A DNA stretch of 53,597 bases, taken from the NCBI GenBank assembly GCA_009778325.1, contig WRJZ01000038.1, positions 1 to 53,597 on the forward strand, given 5' to 3'. A program made the translations under genes and the position numbers. This stretch comes from Candidatus Endomicrobium neocapritermitis. Its GTDB lineage: Bacteria > Elusimicrobiota > Endomicrobiia > Endomicrobiales > Endomicrobiaceae. Positions within the stretch are counted from its first letter, which is position 1; each line of letters opens with the position of its first letter. Below the pieces are notes generated by a model. It was given only the letters and a program-made list of their open reading frames with translations. It did not search any database and was not told where the DNA came from. This document shows positions 1 to 7,896 of the stretch, one piece after another.

Positions 1-28
1 AAATTGGATTAAAGTATTTTATATAGTC

Positions 29-85
29 CAGTCCACTTTTAATTTTTAAATCTTTTTAAATTCAGTCCAGTTTTAATTTTTAAAT
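29..85. repeat. Direct repeat pair upstream of trp promoter
   Basis: Two 23-nt copies (29-51 and 63-85) differ at one position and lie 34 bp apart, both AT-rich and beginning 'cagtcca'. They sit just upstream of the trp promoter. They could be an operator, an upstream activating AT tract or the tail of an upstream repeat; the sequence does not decide. Confidence 0.6.
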
Positions 86-104
86 GACAAAGCGTTCCAA
101 AAAA

Positions 105-133
105 TTGACAAATAAAGAATTTATTTGTAACAT
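105..133 (+). promoter_or_regulatory. Sigma70-type promoter of the trp operon
   Basis: A perfect -35 box TTGACA (105-110), a 17-bp spacer and a -10-like TAACAT (128-133) place the start of transcription near 140. That is just ahead of the T-box leader, so the whole leader would be transcribed. No competing promoter is seen between the leader and trpE. Confidence 0.75.
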
Positions 134-139
134 ATTTGA

Positions 140-476
140 TAACTTAATAGGGTCGATAGACCCACAAACCGTTGATGTGGAGGACGGTGGTTGTGCAGCT
201 ACAGAGAGCGGGCGGAGCTGAGATTCCCGCGCAACGCAAACCATCGGGTTGGACCACAGAGGGCGCAGTTAAAAAAAGCGAAAGCTTTTGAGTATCCTGC
301 GACGCAGCACAAGCGTTAATCGTGAGGAGTATGTCGGACATATAATGTCTTAGTACTCTGCAAAGTGTCCGGTTAATATAATTTTTTATATTTCCGGAAA
401 GCAAGGTGGCACCGCGGACAATTTATAACGTCCGTCCTTGGCATAAAATTTTTTATGCTTTGGACGGACGTTTTTT
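140..476 (+). promoter_or_regulatory. T-box riboswitch leader, probably tRNA-Trp responsive
   Basis: The T-box core at 399-420 contains GGTGGCACCGCGG, close to the canonical AGGGTGGNACCGCG, and is followed directly by an intrinsic terminator. Upstream are Stem I-like elements: AGAGAG near 203-208 and GCTGAGA near 217-223. A candidate specifier TGG (250-252) is followed by a purine and sits beside ACCAC (253-257), which can close on GTGGT (187-191). The acceptor-binding bulge TGGC (407-410) would pair with GCCA ends, matching a G73 discriminator as expected for bacterial tRNA-Trp. By the known T-box mechanism, uncharged tRNA would stabilise the antiterminator and allow trp transcription. The class is clear; the exact specifier is inferred. 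Confidence 0.9.
427..476 (+). terminator. T-box intrinsic terminator
   Basis: CGTCCGTCC (429-437) pairs with GGACGGACG (462-470), with an inner GCATAAAA/TTTTATGC stem, followed by a T-run. The 5' arm overlaps the sequence the T-box would use for the antiterminator, as expected for a transcriptional T-box switch. Confidence 0.9.
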
Positions 477-491
477 ATTTTGGAGTGAAAT

Positions 492-593
492 ATGAATATA
501 AATGAATTTAAACGATGGCGGCTTAAAACGGCAGAGCCCCGATTACAACACTCGGCGGTGACGGCAGAAGGAGAAAAAGAATATGATGCATAG
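492..593 (+). CDS. Possible small ORF in the trp leader (33 aa)
   Basis: An ATG at 492 follows a GGAG motif at normal spacing, 16 bp after the T-box terminator run, and the frame stays open for 33 codons. It encodes a basic peptide beginning MNINEFKRWR, with a single Trp codon. There is no recognisable domain, and its stop codon lies in an intergenic repeat element. It may be a real leader peptide, a remnant of an older gene or chance. One Trp codon is poor support for ribosome-mediated attenuation. Confidence 0.25.
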   Translation: MNINEFKRWRLKTAEPRLQHSAVTAEGEKEYDA

Positions 594-640
594 ACGCATG
601 GAGGCATAGATGCATGGTAACGGCAAAGACAAAACAACCA
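584..640. repeat. Modular intergenic repeat, 'gcatagacgcat' type
   Basis: Degenerate tandem units (gatgcatagacgcatgg, then ggcatagatgcatgg) are followed by the core ggtaacggcaaagac. The same units and the core reappear at 24762-24894. This copy seems to have one full arm only, just upstream of the trpE ribosome binding site. Confidence 0.7.
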
Positions 641-682
641 AAGCTGCTCTATTCATACATGCTTCTGATAAAGGAGAAAAAA

Positions 683-2164
683 ATGATTAATCCGCAAATG
701 GAAGAGGCAAAGAAGTATTGTAAAGATTACACGGTTATTCCCGTGTCAATGGAGATTTTTGCAGATGTGACGACATCCGTTGAGGTGCTTAAAACTTTCA
801 TGAAAGAAAATAAGAAGTGCTATCTTCTTGAAAGCGTTGACAGGGGGGAAAGCTGGGGGCGCTATTCGTTTCTCGGGTATGAACCTAAGCTTACCGTAAG
901 GTGCAATGACAATAAAGTGTATATAAATAACGGAAAAAGCGAAGAAATAACAACCGGCAGTCCGGAGGATGTTTTAAGAGATATTCTTTCAAAATATAAG
1001 AGTCCGAAAATTGAATATATGCTTCCGTTTACCGGCGGGCTTGTGGGATATTTTTCGTACGACTATGTAAAGTATGTTGAAAAATCTTTGAAGCTGAACG
1101 GTTTGAATGATACGGATTTTGACGACTTTCATTTGATGCTTTTTGACAAGGTTATAGCTTTTGACCATTTAAAACAGAAAATTTTTATTATCGTTAATGT
1201 ACCTGTTGAAAACTTTGAAGCGGGATACACGAAAGCAATTGAAGAATTGAAAAACATAGAGAAGCTTATTCTTAACGGCTCAAACGCCAAAGATTTAAAG
1301 TCGGAGCTTAAATCCGATTTCAGAATGCTGCACAGTAAAGCGAAGTTTATGGAGATGGTTGAAAAAACCAGAAAACATATAAAGGAAGGAGATATTTTTC
1401 AGGCTGTTATTTCAAACAGGGCTGAGGCGGATTTTGAAGGAAGTTTGCTGCAGACTTACAGGGTTTTAAGAACGATAAACCCTTCGCCTTATATGTTCTA
1501 TTTTAATTTTGGGGACAGTGAAATCGCGGGAGCTTCGCCGGAAACGCTTGTGACTTTAAAAGACGGGGAGCTTACAAATTACGCTTTGGCAGGCACGTGC
1601 AGACGCGGCAATAATTCCGAAGAAGACGATAAGCTGATTTCCGATTTATTAAAAGACGAAAAAGAGTTGTCGGAACATAATATGCTTGTGGATTTAAGCA
1701 GAAATGATTTGGGCAAAATCAGCGAATTCGGAAGCGTCAGAGTGTCAGAATATATGATAATTTTAAAACTTTCGCACGTGTGCCATATAGCTTCCGTTGT
1801 TACCGGAAAACTTAAAAACGGGTATGACCAATTGGACGCTTTAGGTGCGATTCTTCCGGCGGGCACGCTTTCCGGAGCTCCTAAAAAAAGAGCCTGCGAA
1901 ATAATAGACGAGCTGGAAGGACATAAACGCGGAACTTACGGCGGAGCAATAGGGTATATAGATTTTACGGGAAATATGAATATGTGCATAGCAATAAGAA
2001 TGGCAAAATTGCAAAAGGGAAATAATTCATCCGGAAAAGTTTACGTGCAGGCCGGCGCAGGTATTGTTGCCGACAGCAATCCGGAAAAAGAGTTTAACGA
2101 ATGCAGGCAAAAAGCGGAAGCGGTTATGAAAGCGTTGAAAACGGCAATTACGAATTACGAATGA
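683..2164 (+). CDS. trpE: Anthranilate synthase component I
   Basis: TrpE makes anthranilate from chorismate using ammonia from TrpG, the first committed step of tryptophan synthesis. The start is the ATG at 683, behind AAAGGAGA (671-677). An upstream in-frame start at 614 lies in repeat DNA and has no good ribosome binding site. The protein is 493 aa. LLES at residues 48-51 is the tryptophan-binding element in the N-terminal region, so feedback inhibition is likely. The C-terminal chorismate-binding domain shows GASPETLV, GTCRRG, DLSRNDLG, a GTLSGAPK motif near residue 394 and QAGAGIVADSNPE. It is the first gene of the T-box-controlled operon. The last seven residues (ending ITNYE) are encoded by an intergenic repeat that runs into the stop. 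The distinction from PabB rests on the LLES motif and operon context. Confidence 0.97.
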   Translation: MINPQMEEAKKYCKDYTVIPVSMEIFADVTTSVEVLKTFMKENKKCYLLESVDRGESWGRYSFLGYEPKLTVRCNDNKVYINNGKSEEITTGSPEDVLRDILSKYKSPKIEYMLPFTGGLVGYFSYDYVKYVEKSLKLNGLNDTDFDDFHLMLFDKVIAFDHLKQKIFIIVNVPVENFEAGYTKAIEELKNIEKLILNGSNAKDLKSELKSDFRMLHSKAKFMEMVEKTRKHIKEGDIFQAVISNRAEADFEGSLLQTYRVLRTINPSPYMFYFNFGDSEIAGASPETLVTLKDGELTNYALAGTCRRGNNSEEDDKLISDLLKDEKELSEHNMLVDLSRNDLGKISEFGSVRVSEYMIILKLSHVCHIASVVTGKLKNGYDQLDALGAILPAGTLSGAPKKRACEIIDELEGHKRGTYGGAIGYIDFTGNMNMCIAIRMAKLQKGNNSSGKVYVQAGAGIVADSNPEKEFNECRQKAEAVMKALKTAITNYE

Positions 2165-2180
2165 CGAATCAAAGACAAAA
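2141..2180. repeat. Intergenic repeat arm at trpE end ('attacgaa' type)
   Basis: The motif acggcaattacgaattacga continues into gacgaatcaaagac, a degenerate 8-bp tandem repeat that begins inside the trpE coding end. Its reverse complement lies beyond trpG at 2794-2840, so the two arms bracket the trpG gene. Confidence 0.75.
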
Positions 2181-2219
2181 AATGCAAGAAGCCAATTGTA
2201 TTTACAGAGGAGGCAGCAA

Positions 2220-2786
2220 ATGATTTTAATAATAGATAATTACGACAGTTTTTCGTATAACCTTTATCAGTATGTAGGAATAATTAACAGCGACGTAAAA
2301 GTAATAAAAAATGATGAAATGGGCATAGCGGAAATTGAAAAATTAAATCCTTCACATTTAATTATTTCGCCCGGGCCGGGAAAGCCCGACGCCGCCGGCA
2401 TATGCGAAGACGCAATCGGATATTTTAAAGATAAAATGCCGATACTCGGCGTGTGCCTGGGTCATCAGGCAATTTGCGAAGCTTTCGGAGCGGAAATAAC
2501 TTACGCAAAAACTTTAGTGCACGGAAAAGCAAGAAACATACACATTGCCAACGGCAGCCCGGTTTTTAAAGGGCTTCCGCCTGTTCTTGAAGCCGCCAGA
2601 TATCATTCGCTTATAGCGGACAGAGCGACTCTTCCGGATGAACTTCTTGTAATAGCCGAAGACGAAGAATCTCAGGTTATGGGCGTAAAGCATAAGGATT
2701 ATGATTTATACGGGCTTCAGTTTCATCCTGAATCCGTGCTGACAAAAAACGGGAAAATGATAATTGAGAATTTTTTATCTTTATGA
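2220..2786 (+). CDS. trpG: Anthranilate synthase component II (glutamine amidotransferase)
   Basis: TrpG hydrolyses glutamine and passes ammonia to TrpE. The start is the ATG at 2220, behind a strong GAGGAGG, giving 188 aa. An earlier start at 2196 is less likely. The class I amidotransferase triad is visible: nucleophile Cys79 in GVCLGHQ, and His169 and Glu171 in QFHPES. DNYDSFSYN at the N-terminus is typical of TrpG/PabA. The length is normal for a stand-alone subunit. It lies 55 bp after trpE and 65 bp before trpD. It could also serve PabB if one exists elsewhere, as in Bacillus; the window shows no pab genes. Confidence 0.96.
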   Translation: MILIIDNYDSFSYNLYQYVGIINSDVKVIKNDEMGIAEIEKLNPSHLIISPGPGKPDAAGICEDAIGYFKDKMPILGVCLGHQAICEAFGAEITYAKTLVHGKARNIHIANGSPVFKGLPPVLEAARYHSLIADRATLPDELLVIAEDEESQVMGVKHKDYDLYGLQFHPESVLTKNGKMIIENFLSL

Positions 2787-2793
2787 AATCAAA

Positions 2794-2840
2794 ATCCGTT
2801 AATTCGTAATTCGTAATTTGTAATTGGTAATTGCCGTTAA
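2794..2840. repeat. Intergenic repeat arm after trpG (inverse of 2141-2180)
   Basis: This is a run of degenerate 'ttcgtaat' units ending ggtaattgccgttaaag. It is the reverse complement of the arm at the end of trpE, about 600 bp away. It ends directly before the trpD ribosome binding site (aggggggc). Confidence 0.75.
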
Positions 2841-2851
2841 AGGGGGGCAAA

Positions 2852-3862
2852 ATGATACAGAAAGCAATATATGAAATTGTTAACAGACAAAATCTTACGA
2901 TAGATAATACAAAAGCAGTAATGAATGAAATCATGGACGGAAAAGCTACGGATGCGCAAATCGCGTCATTTCTTACTTCAATGAGGCTTAAAGGCGAAAG
3001 CATAGAAGAAATAACCGCCTGCGCAATGGTTATGAGGGAGAAATGCCAGAGGCTTAATCCGAAAACCGATGTTTTGGATATTGTCGGCACCGGTGGCGAT
3101 GAACTTTCGACTTTTAATATATCGACAGTGTCATCTTTTGTAATAGCCGCAGCGGGTATCCCGGTAGCAAAGCACGGCAACAGAAGCGTTTCCAGCAAAT
3201 GCGGAAGCGCTGACCTTTTGGAAGCTTTAGGCGTAAATATTATGCTTACTCCTGCGCAATGCGAAATTGTGCTGGAAAAAATCGGCATGTGTTTTCTTAT
3301 GGCGCAGACGTTTCACTCTTCAATGAAATATGTCGCAAAAGTCAGAAAAGAATTGGGTATAAGGACTATATTTAATATACTGGGGCCGCTGGCAAATCCC
3401 GCAAAAGCAAGATATGAGCTTATCGGCGTTTATGATGAGAATCTCGTAGAGCCTATGGCAAGGGTTCTTGCAAATCTCGGGGTTAAGAGAGCAATGGTTG
3501 TTCACGGCCATGACGGGCTTGATGAAGTTACTTTATCCGACACTACGACAATATGCGAAGTAAATGACGGCAAGATTAACAGCTTTTTTATTACGCCCGA
3601 ACAGTTCGGACTTAAGAGATATTCTCTTGCCGAGCTTATAGGCGGAACTCCGCAGGAAAACAAAGAAATAGCGTTAAGCATTTTAAAAGGGGAAAAAGGA
3701 GCTAAACGGGATATAGTCGTTTTAAATTCCGCAATCTGCCTTTATATGTTTTATAATAATATAACTCTTAAAGAATGTCTGAAAATGGCGCAAGAGACAA
3801 TAGACAGCGGAAAAGCGTTAAACAAACTTAATGATTTTATTAAAGAGACAAACGGAGTGTAA
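2852..3862 (+). CDS. trpD: Anthranilate phosphoribosyltransferase
   Basis: TrpD transfers the phosphoribosyl group of PRPP to anthranilate. The ATG at 2852 follows AGGGGGG; the earlier in-frame start at 2831 lies in repeat sequence. The protein is 336 aa, normal for the unfused family. The PRPP-binding glycine loop GTGGD is at residues 79-83, followed by the signature NISTVSSFV and AKHGNRSVSSKCGSAD. The N-terminal helical domain precedes the alpha/beta nucleoside phosphorylase-like fold, as in all TrpD proteins. It is third in the trp operon and separate from TrpG, unlike the fused enterobacterial form. Confidence 0.97.
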   Translation: MIQKAIYEIVNRQNLTIDNTKAVMNEIMDGKATDAQIASFLTSMRLKGESIEEITACAMVMREKCQRLNPKTDVLDIVGTGGDELSTFNISTVSSFVIAAAGIPVAKHGNRSVSSKCGSADLLEALGVNIMLTPAQCEIVLEKIGMCFLMAQTFHSSMKYVAKVRKELGIRTIFNILGPLANPAKARYELIGVYDENLVEPMARVLANLGVKRAMVVHGHDGLDEVTLSDTTTICEVNDGKINSFFITPEQFGLKRYSLAELIGGTPQENKEIALSILKGEKGAKRDIVVLNSAICLYMFYNNITLKECLKMAQETIDSGKALNKLNDFIKETNGV

Positions 3863-3864
3863 TA

Positions 3865-3995
3865 AAAAGTTCAAAGTGCAAAGTGTAAAGTTCAAATAAT
3901 GAGTTTTCGTTTTACGAAAACCTATTAGTAAGTTTCGCCAAAGGCGAAACACAACATTTGAACTTTGAACTCTGAACTTTTAACTTTGTAGTTAA
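3865..3995. repeat. Long intergenic palindrome, 'gttcaaagt' type (trpD-trpC)
   Basis: The left arm (3865-3897) has degenerate units of aaagttcaaagtg. The right arm (about 3954-3994) is its inverse, catttgaactttgaactctg and onward. Between them lie two small perfect hairpins, gttttcg/cgaaaac and gtttcgcc/ggcgaaac. The layout matches the copy before aspS (28846-28975). It ends at 'gtagttaatgggg', where the trpC ribosome binding site begins. Confidence 0.85.
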
Positions 3996-4007
3996 TGGGG
4001 TGGAAAA

Positions 4008-4808
4008 ATGATTCTTGATAAAATTGTAGCGGCGACAAAAATAAGAGTAGAAGAAGCAAAGCTTAAAAATTCTTTTGAAAAAACTAAAATGGAAGCGTTA
4101 TCGGCAGTCAAAAGCGATAGCTTCCCTTTTGAAAAAGCATTAAAAAAAGAAGGCGTCAAAGATGCCATGAGCTTTATATGCGAAATAAAGAAAGCTTCTC
4201 CTTCAAAAGGTATTATTTCGCAGGATTTCAGATATATTGAAACTGCAAAAGAGTATGAGGCTGCCGGAGCGGACGCGATTTCCGTTCTTACCGAGCCTGA
4301 TTTCTTTTTAGGCGGCAATAAATATCTGACGGAAATCAAAAACACGGTAAAAATACCCGTGTTGAGAAAAGATTTTATAATCGACCAGTACCAGATTTTT
4401 GAGGCAAAAAATATAGGTGCCGACGCGATACTTTTAATATGTGCCATTCTTGATTTTTACACTTTAAAAGAATTTATGGCAACTGCGCGCGATTTGGGGT
4501 TATCATGTCTTGTTGAAGCGCATGATGAAAAAGAAGTAGAGACAGCGCTTAAAGCCGACGCAAAAATAATAGGCGTTAATAACAGAAATCTCAAAAATTT
4601 TGAAGTTGATATTTACAACAGCATAAAATTGAGAAAACTTGTGCCTGAAAATAAAATATTCGTTTCCGAAAGCGGAATTAAGACAAAAGAAGACATAGAC
4701 ATTTTGCGGTTGAACAAAGTCGATGCCGTACTGATAGGTGAGGAGCTTATGAAAAGCGGAAATATAAAAGAGAAGCTTAGAGAACTTAAGGGTGACGGAG
4801 TATCATAA
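4008..4808 (+). CDS. trpC: Indole-3-glycerol phosphate synthase
   Basis: TrpC closes and decarboxylates CdRP to indole-3-glycerol phosphate. The ATG at 4008 follows GGGGTGG. The protein is 266 aa, a TIM barrel of normal length for a monofunctional enzyme. Visible family motifs in order are EIKKASPSKG, SVLTEPDFFLGG, PVLRKDFIIDQYQ, GVNNRNLKNFEVD and SESGI. These hold the expected catalytic Lys and Glu residues and the phosphate-binding loops. Its stop codon overlaps the trpF start by one base (TAATG), indicating translational coupling. Confidence 0.97.
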   Translation: MILDKIVAATKIRVEEAKLKNSFEKTKMEALSAVKSDSFPFEKALKKEGVKDAMSFICEIKKASPSKGIISQDFRYIETAKEYEAAGADAISVLTEPDFFLGGNKYLTEIKNTVKIPVLRKDFIIDQYQIFEAKNIGADAILLICAILDFYTLKEFMATARDLGLSCLVEAHDEKEVETALKADAKIIGVNNRNLKNFEVDIYNSIKLRKLVPENKIFVSESGIKTKEDIDILRLNKVDAVLIGEELMKSGNIKEKLRELKGDGVS

Positions 4809-5410
4809 TGGCTAAAATCAAAATATGCGGACTTAAAAGGATAGAAGATATAAAATACGTAAACGAGACAAAACCAGATTATGCAGGTTTTGTTTTTGCC
4901 GGTACAAAAAGGAAAATAAGTTTTGAAGAGGCGGCTAAGTTTAAATCTTTTCTTGATAAAGATATAAAAGCCGTTGGAGTGTTTGTAAATGAGAACATTG
5001 ATAATATAGTAAAGCTTTGCGCTGAAAACGTAATTGACTTTGTACAGCTTCACGGAGATGAAGACGAACCGTATATTTACGGATTAAAAAAAAGAACGGA
5101 TAAACCCGTTATAAAAGCGGTAAGGGTAAAAGATAAAGTGCGTGATTTTGAAACTAATGCGGATTATGTGCTTTTTGATACGCATACTGCCGAAGAATAC
5201 GGCGGCAGCGGAAAAATTTTTGACAGAGAACTTATAAAAGGATACAAAAAGCCTTTTTTTGTTGCCGGAGGCATAAACGCTGAAAATATTGCGGAAATAA
5301 TTAAAGAGCTGAGTCCTTACTGCGTTGATTTAAGCAGCGGCGTTGAAACCGACGGGCTGAAAGATTTTGAGAAAATAAAAGAAATTGTTGATATTGTACG
5401 GAAAATATAG
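4808..5410 (+). CDS. trpF: Phosphoribosylanthranilate isomerase
   Basis: TrpF carries out the Amadori rearrangement of phosphoribosylanthranilate to CdRP. It has 200 aa and starts in the TAATG overlap with trpC. The catalytic Cys is in KICGL at the N-terminus. FVQLHGDE, FDTHT and the C-terminal DLSSGVE with the catalytic Asp fit the family. The barrel is normal in length. It is encoded separately from trpC, unlike the fused enterobacterial protein. Confidence 0.96.
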   Translation: MAKIKICGLKRIEDIKYVNETKPDYAGFVFAGTKRKISFEEAAKFKSFLDKDIKAVGVFVNENIDNIVKLCAENVIDFVQLHGDEDEPYIYGLKKRTDKPVIKAVRVKDKVRDFETNADYVLFDTHTAEEYGGSGKIFDRELIKGYKKPFFVAGGINAENIAEIIKELSPYCVDLSSGVETDGLKDFEKIKEIVDIVRKI

Positions 5411-5448
5411 AGACGTCTATAATAAAAAGAATGAAGATTGGAATTAAA

Positions 5449-5566
5449 AAGGCAGAAGCTGAGAAGATGGGAAGTTGGGAAGCTGGGGAAAAATATGGCA
5501 ACGACAAAGATTAAACGGCCACAGCTCCTCTTAGCTTCTCAGCTTCCCAACTTCCAAGCTTCTGAA
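5449..5566. repeat. Long intergenic palindrome, 'gaagctgagaag' type (trpF-trpB)
   Basis: The left arm (about 5449-5490) has units of gaagctgagaag and gggaagttggg. The centre reads ggcaacgacaaagattaaac. The right arm (5521-5566, cttagcttctcagcttccc and onward) is the inverse of the left. The same arm type and centre occur before glyQ at 36849-36957. It ends immediately before the trpB ribosome binding site (AAAGAGGTG). Confidence 0.85.
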
Positions 5567-5577
5567 AGAGGTGTAAA

Positions 5578-6822
5578 ATGAAAAAAGGAAGATTCGGAAT
5601 ACACGGCGGACAATATATTCCCGAAACGCTTATGAACGCCGTAAAGGAGCTTGAAGACGCGTATAATCATTATAAAAATGATAAAGATTTTAATAATGAG
5701 CTTAATTATTTATTAAATGAGTATGCGGGACGTCCTTCAAGGCTTTATTACGCCAAAAACATGACTGAAAAGCTTGGCGGAGCAAAGATATATTTAAAAA
5801 GAGAAGATTTAAACCATACGGGCTCTCACAAAATAAATAATGTGCTCGGCCAAACTTTGCTTGCTAAAAAAATGGGCAAAAAAAGAGTCATAGCCGAAAC
5901 AGGCGCGGGCCAGCACGGTGTGGCAGCGGCGACGGCGGCGGCTCTGCTTGGCATGGAATGCGAAGTATTTATGGGCGAAGAAGATACGCAGAGGCAGGCT
6001 TTGAACGTTTTCAGGATGAAACTTCTTGGCGCGAAAGTTCATCCGGTAAAAAGTGGAACAAGAACTTTAAAAGACGCTGTCAGCGAAACAATGAGAGAGT
6101 GGAGCAGAAGAGTTGAAGACACTCTTTATGTATTAGGTTCGGTTATGGGGCCTCATCCGTTTCCTGAAATAGTAAGAGATTTTCAGAGCGTTATAAGCAA
6201 AGAAATCAAAGAGCAGATAATGCAAAAGGAAGGAAAACTCCCTGACACAGTAATTGCCTGCGTCGGCGGCGGTTCAAACGCGATCGGCAGTTTTTACAAT
6301 TTTATAAATGATAAAGACGTTAAGCTTATTGCTTGCGAGGGAGCGGGTAAAGGCATTGATACGCCCGAAACCGCCGCGACAATTTCAACGGGCAGAGTCG
6401 GAATATTTCACGGAATGAAATCTTATTTTTGCCAAACGGAAAGCGGACAGATAGCACCGGTTTACTCCATTTCCGCCGGACTTGATTATCCCGGAATAGG
6501 TCCTGAACATTCATATTTGCATGACATAAAAAGAGCAGAGTACGTGCCTGTTAACGATGATCAAGCTGTGGAAGCTTTTGAATTTCTTTCCGTTACTGAA
6601 GGCATTATTCCGGCTATAGAGTCAGCGCATGCGGTTTATCACGCAATGCGGATTGCGCCAAAAATGGGAAAAGATAAGATAATTGTTGTTACCCTTTCGG
6701 GAAGAGGGGATAAGGATGTTGCGATGATGCTGGAACGGCAATTACAAATTACGAATTACGAATTACGAATCAACGACAAAATCAATGTCAAAAAAACCGC
6801 GGGAGAAAAAAATGTCAAATGA
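5578..6822 (+). CDS. trpB: Tryptophan synthase beta chain
   Basis: TrpB joins indole, channelled from TrpA, to serine using PLP. The protein is 414 aa from the ATG at 5578 behind AAAGAGGTG. PLP-binding Lys85 is in HTGSHKINN, the phosphate-binding GGGSNAIG is near residue 230, and GAGQHG and LSGRGDKD fit the TrpB1 type. The enzyme proper ends near residue 386. The last 27 residues ([12 protein letters not shown] and beyond) are encoded by an intergenic 'attacgaa' repeat that has extended the frame. The stop overlaps the trpA start by 11 nt. Confidence 0.97.
   Translation: MKKGRFGIHGGQYIPETLMNAVKELEDAYNHYKNDKDFNNELNYLLNEYAGRPSRLYYAKNMTEKLGGAKIYLKREDLNHTGSHKINNVLGQTLLAKKMGKKRVIAETGAGQHGVAAATAAALLGMECEVFMGEEDTQRQALNVFRMKLLGAKVHPVKSGTRTLKDAVSETMREWSRRVEDTLYVLGSVMGPHPFPEIVRDFQSVISKEIKEQIMQKEGKLPDTVIACVGGGSNAIGSFYNFINDKDVKLIACEGAGKGIDTPETAATISTGRVGIFHGMKSYFCQTESGQIAPVYSISAGLDYPGIGPEHSYLHDIKRAEYVPVNDDQAVEAFEFLSVTEGIIPAIESAHAVYHAMRIAPKMGKDKIIVVTLSGRGDKDVAMMLERQLQITNYELRINDKINVKKTAGEKNVK
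6734..6790. repeat. Intergenic repeat arm inside trpB 3' end
   Basis: The element starts aacggcaattacaaattacg, followed by further attacgaa units and caacgacaaa. It lies wholly inside the trpB coding frame. It has the same sequence type as the arm at the end of trpE. No inverted partner is seen nearby, so this is a half element. Confidence 0.75.
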
Positions 6823-7588
6823 AATATCTGAAATTTTTAAAAATAAAAAAATATTAATAGCGTATCTTACGGCTGGGGATCCGTCTCTTAAGGATACGGA
6901 AGAGTTTATCGTTGCTTTAGCGGAAAACGGAGCGGACCTTATAGAAATCGGAATTCCTTTTTCCGACCCTGTTGCCGAGGGCGAAGTTATACAAAACGCA
7001 ATGGCAAGAGCGCTTATAAAAAAAATAAATTTAGACAATATATTTGATATGGTGGTCAGGTTAAAGAAAAGGACGCAGGTTCCTTTAACTTTTATGACAT
7101 ACCTGAATCCGCTGCTTACATACGTATATGATAATTTTTTTAAAAAGTGTAAAGAAACCGGGATAAGCGCGGTAATTATTCCCGATATGCCTTTTGAAGA
7201 ACAAGACGAAGTAAAAGAGTTTGCCGATAAGTACGGCGTCGGTATAATAACGCTGATCGCGCCGACGTCAAATGAAAGAATAGAAACAATAGCAAAATCA
7301 GCAAAAGGTTTTATTTATCTTGTTTCTTCGCTTGGCGTTACTGGCGTAAGGGCAAAAATAACTACCGATATTAAGGGCATGGCTGAAAAAATAAAGAAAT
7401 TTACGGATACGCCTGTAGCCGTCGGTTTCGGCATATCAACCGCGGAACAGGCAAAAGAAATGACAAAATATGCCGACGGTGTAATAATAGGCAGCGCTAT
7501 AGTTAAAATAATTGAGCAATATAAGGAAAATTCTGCTCCAAAGCTTGCGCAATACATATCATCAATCAAAAATGCAATGAGGAAATAA
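6812..7588 (+). CDS. trpA: Tryptophan synthase alpha chain
   Basis: TrpA cleaves indole-3-glycerol phosphate and passes indole to TrpB. The chosen ATG at 6812 follows GGGAGA and overlaps the trpB stop; an upstream ATG at 6785 lies in repeat sequence. The protein is 258 aa, a TIM barrel. Motifs are [19 protein letters not shown] with catalytic Glu45 (E. coli Glu49), [18 protein letters not shown] and VGFGIS. At the E. coli Asp60 position this protein has Glu56 (PVAEGE), a conservative change of the second acid. It is the last gene of the operon. Confidence 0.96.
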   Translation: MSNEISEIFKNKKILIAYLTAGDPSLKDTEEFIVALAENGADLIEIGIPFSDPVAEGEVIQNAMARALIKKINLDNIFDMVVRLKKRTQVPLTFMTYLNPLLTYVYDNFFKKCKETGISAVIIPDMPFEEQDEVKEFADKYGVGIITLIAPTSNERIETIAKSAKGFIYLVSSLGVTGVRAKITTDIKGMAEKIKKFTDTPVAVGFGISTAEQAKEMTKYADGVIIGSAIVKIIEQYKENSAPKLAQYISSIKNAMRK

Positions 7589-7709
7589 AATTTTACAACT
7601 TTTTCACAACAATATCTTTCCATGTTTGTGCAATAAATATAAAATGGTGGCGTAAGAAACAGTAAGACAGGAAAATAGATTGACGATATCTTAAAAAATT
7701 GGTGACCAA

Positions 7710-7817
7710 ATGTTTTTAAAAAAAACATTATCATTCCTGAGCTTTTACAAATTTGCGCCAAGCGCGGCGGAAAACGGCAATACCATAAAAAATATTAAAA
7801 AAAGAATCTCGGTTTAG
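7710..7817 (+). CDS. Possible small ORF between trpA and the giant gene (35 aa)
   Basis: The ATG at 7710 has GGTG five bases upstream. It opens a 35-codon frame with a basic, then hydrophobic N-terminus (MFLKKTLSFLSFYKF) and a basic tail. The stop codon falls in the 5' arm of the following terminator hairpin, a common arrangement for a short transcribed gene. I do not recognise the peptide. The rest of 7589-7896 shows no convincing promoter or RNA. Confidence 0.25.
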   Translation: MFLKKTLSFLSFYKFAPSAAENGNTIKNIKKRISV

Positions 7818-7846
7818 GCAAAAATTTAAACCGGGATTTCTTTTTT
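7806..7846 (+). terminator. Intrinsic terminator between trpA and the giant gene
   Basis: ATCTCGGTTTA (7806-7816) pairs over 11 bp with TAAACCGGGAT (7827-7837), with one G-T pair, and is followed by TTCTTTTTT. It probably ends the trp transcript and isolates the giant gene. Confidence 0.85.
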
Positions 7847-7896
7847 ATGAACATCCAGATCGGGCGATAAAAAATGAACGTAGAACGGGGGGAGAC

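Noticed and set aside
492-593. Trp attenuator leader peptide
   Set aside because: Only one Trp codon and no alternative hairpins right after it. The T-box upstream already explains the regulation. It is kept only as a low-confidence small ORF.
2677-3288. 203-aa - strand ORF
   Set aside because: It is antisense to trpG/trpD, with no start signals; a shadow of codon bias.
3865-3995. CRISPR array
   Set aside because: Repeat units are short, degenerate and contiguous, with no spacers, and the element is palindromic; no cas genes are present.
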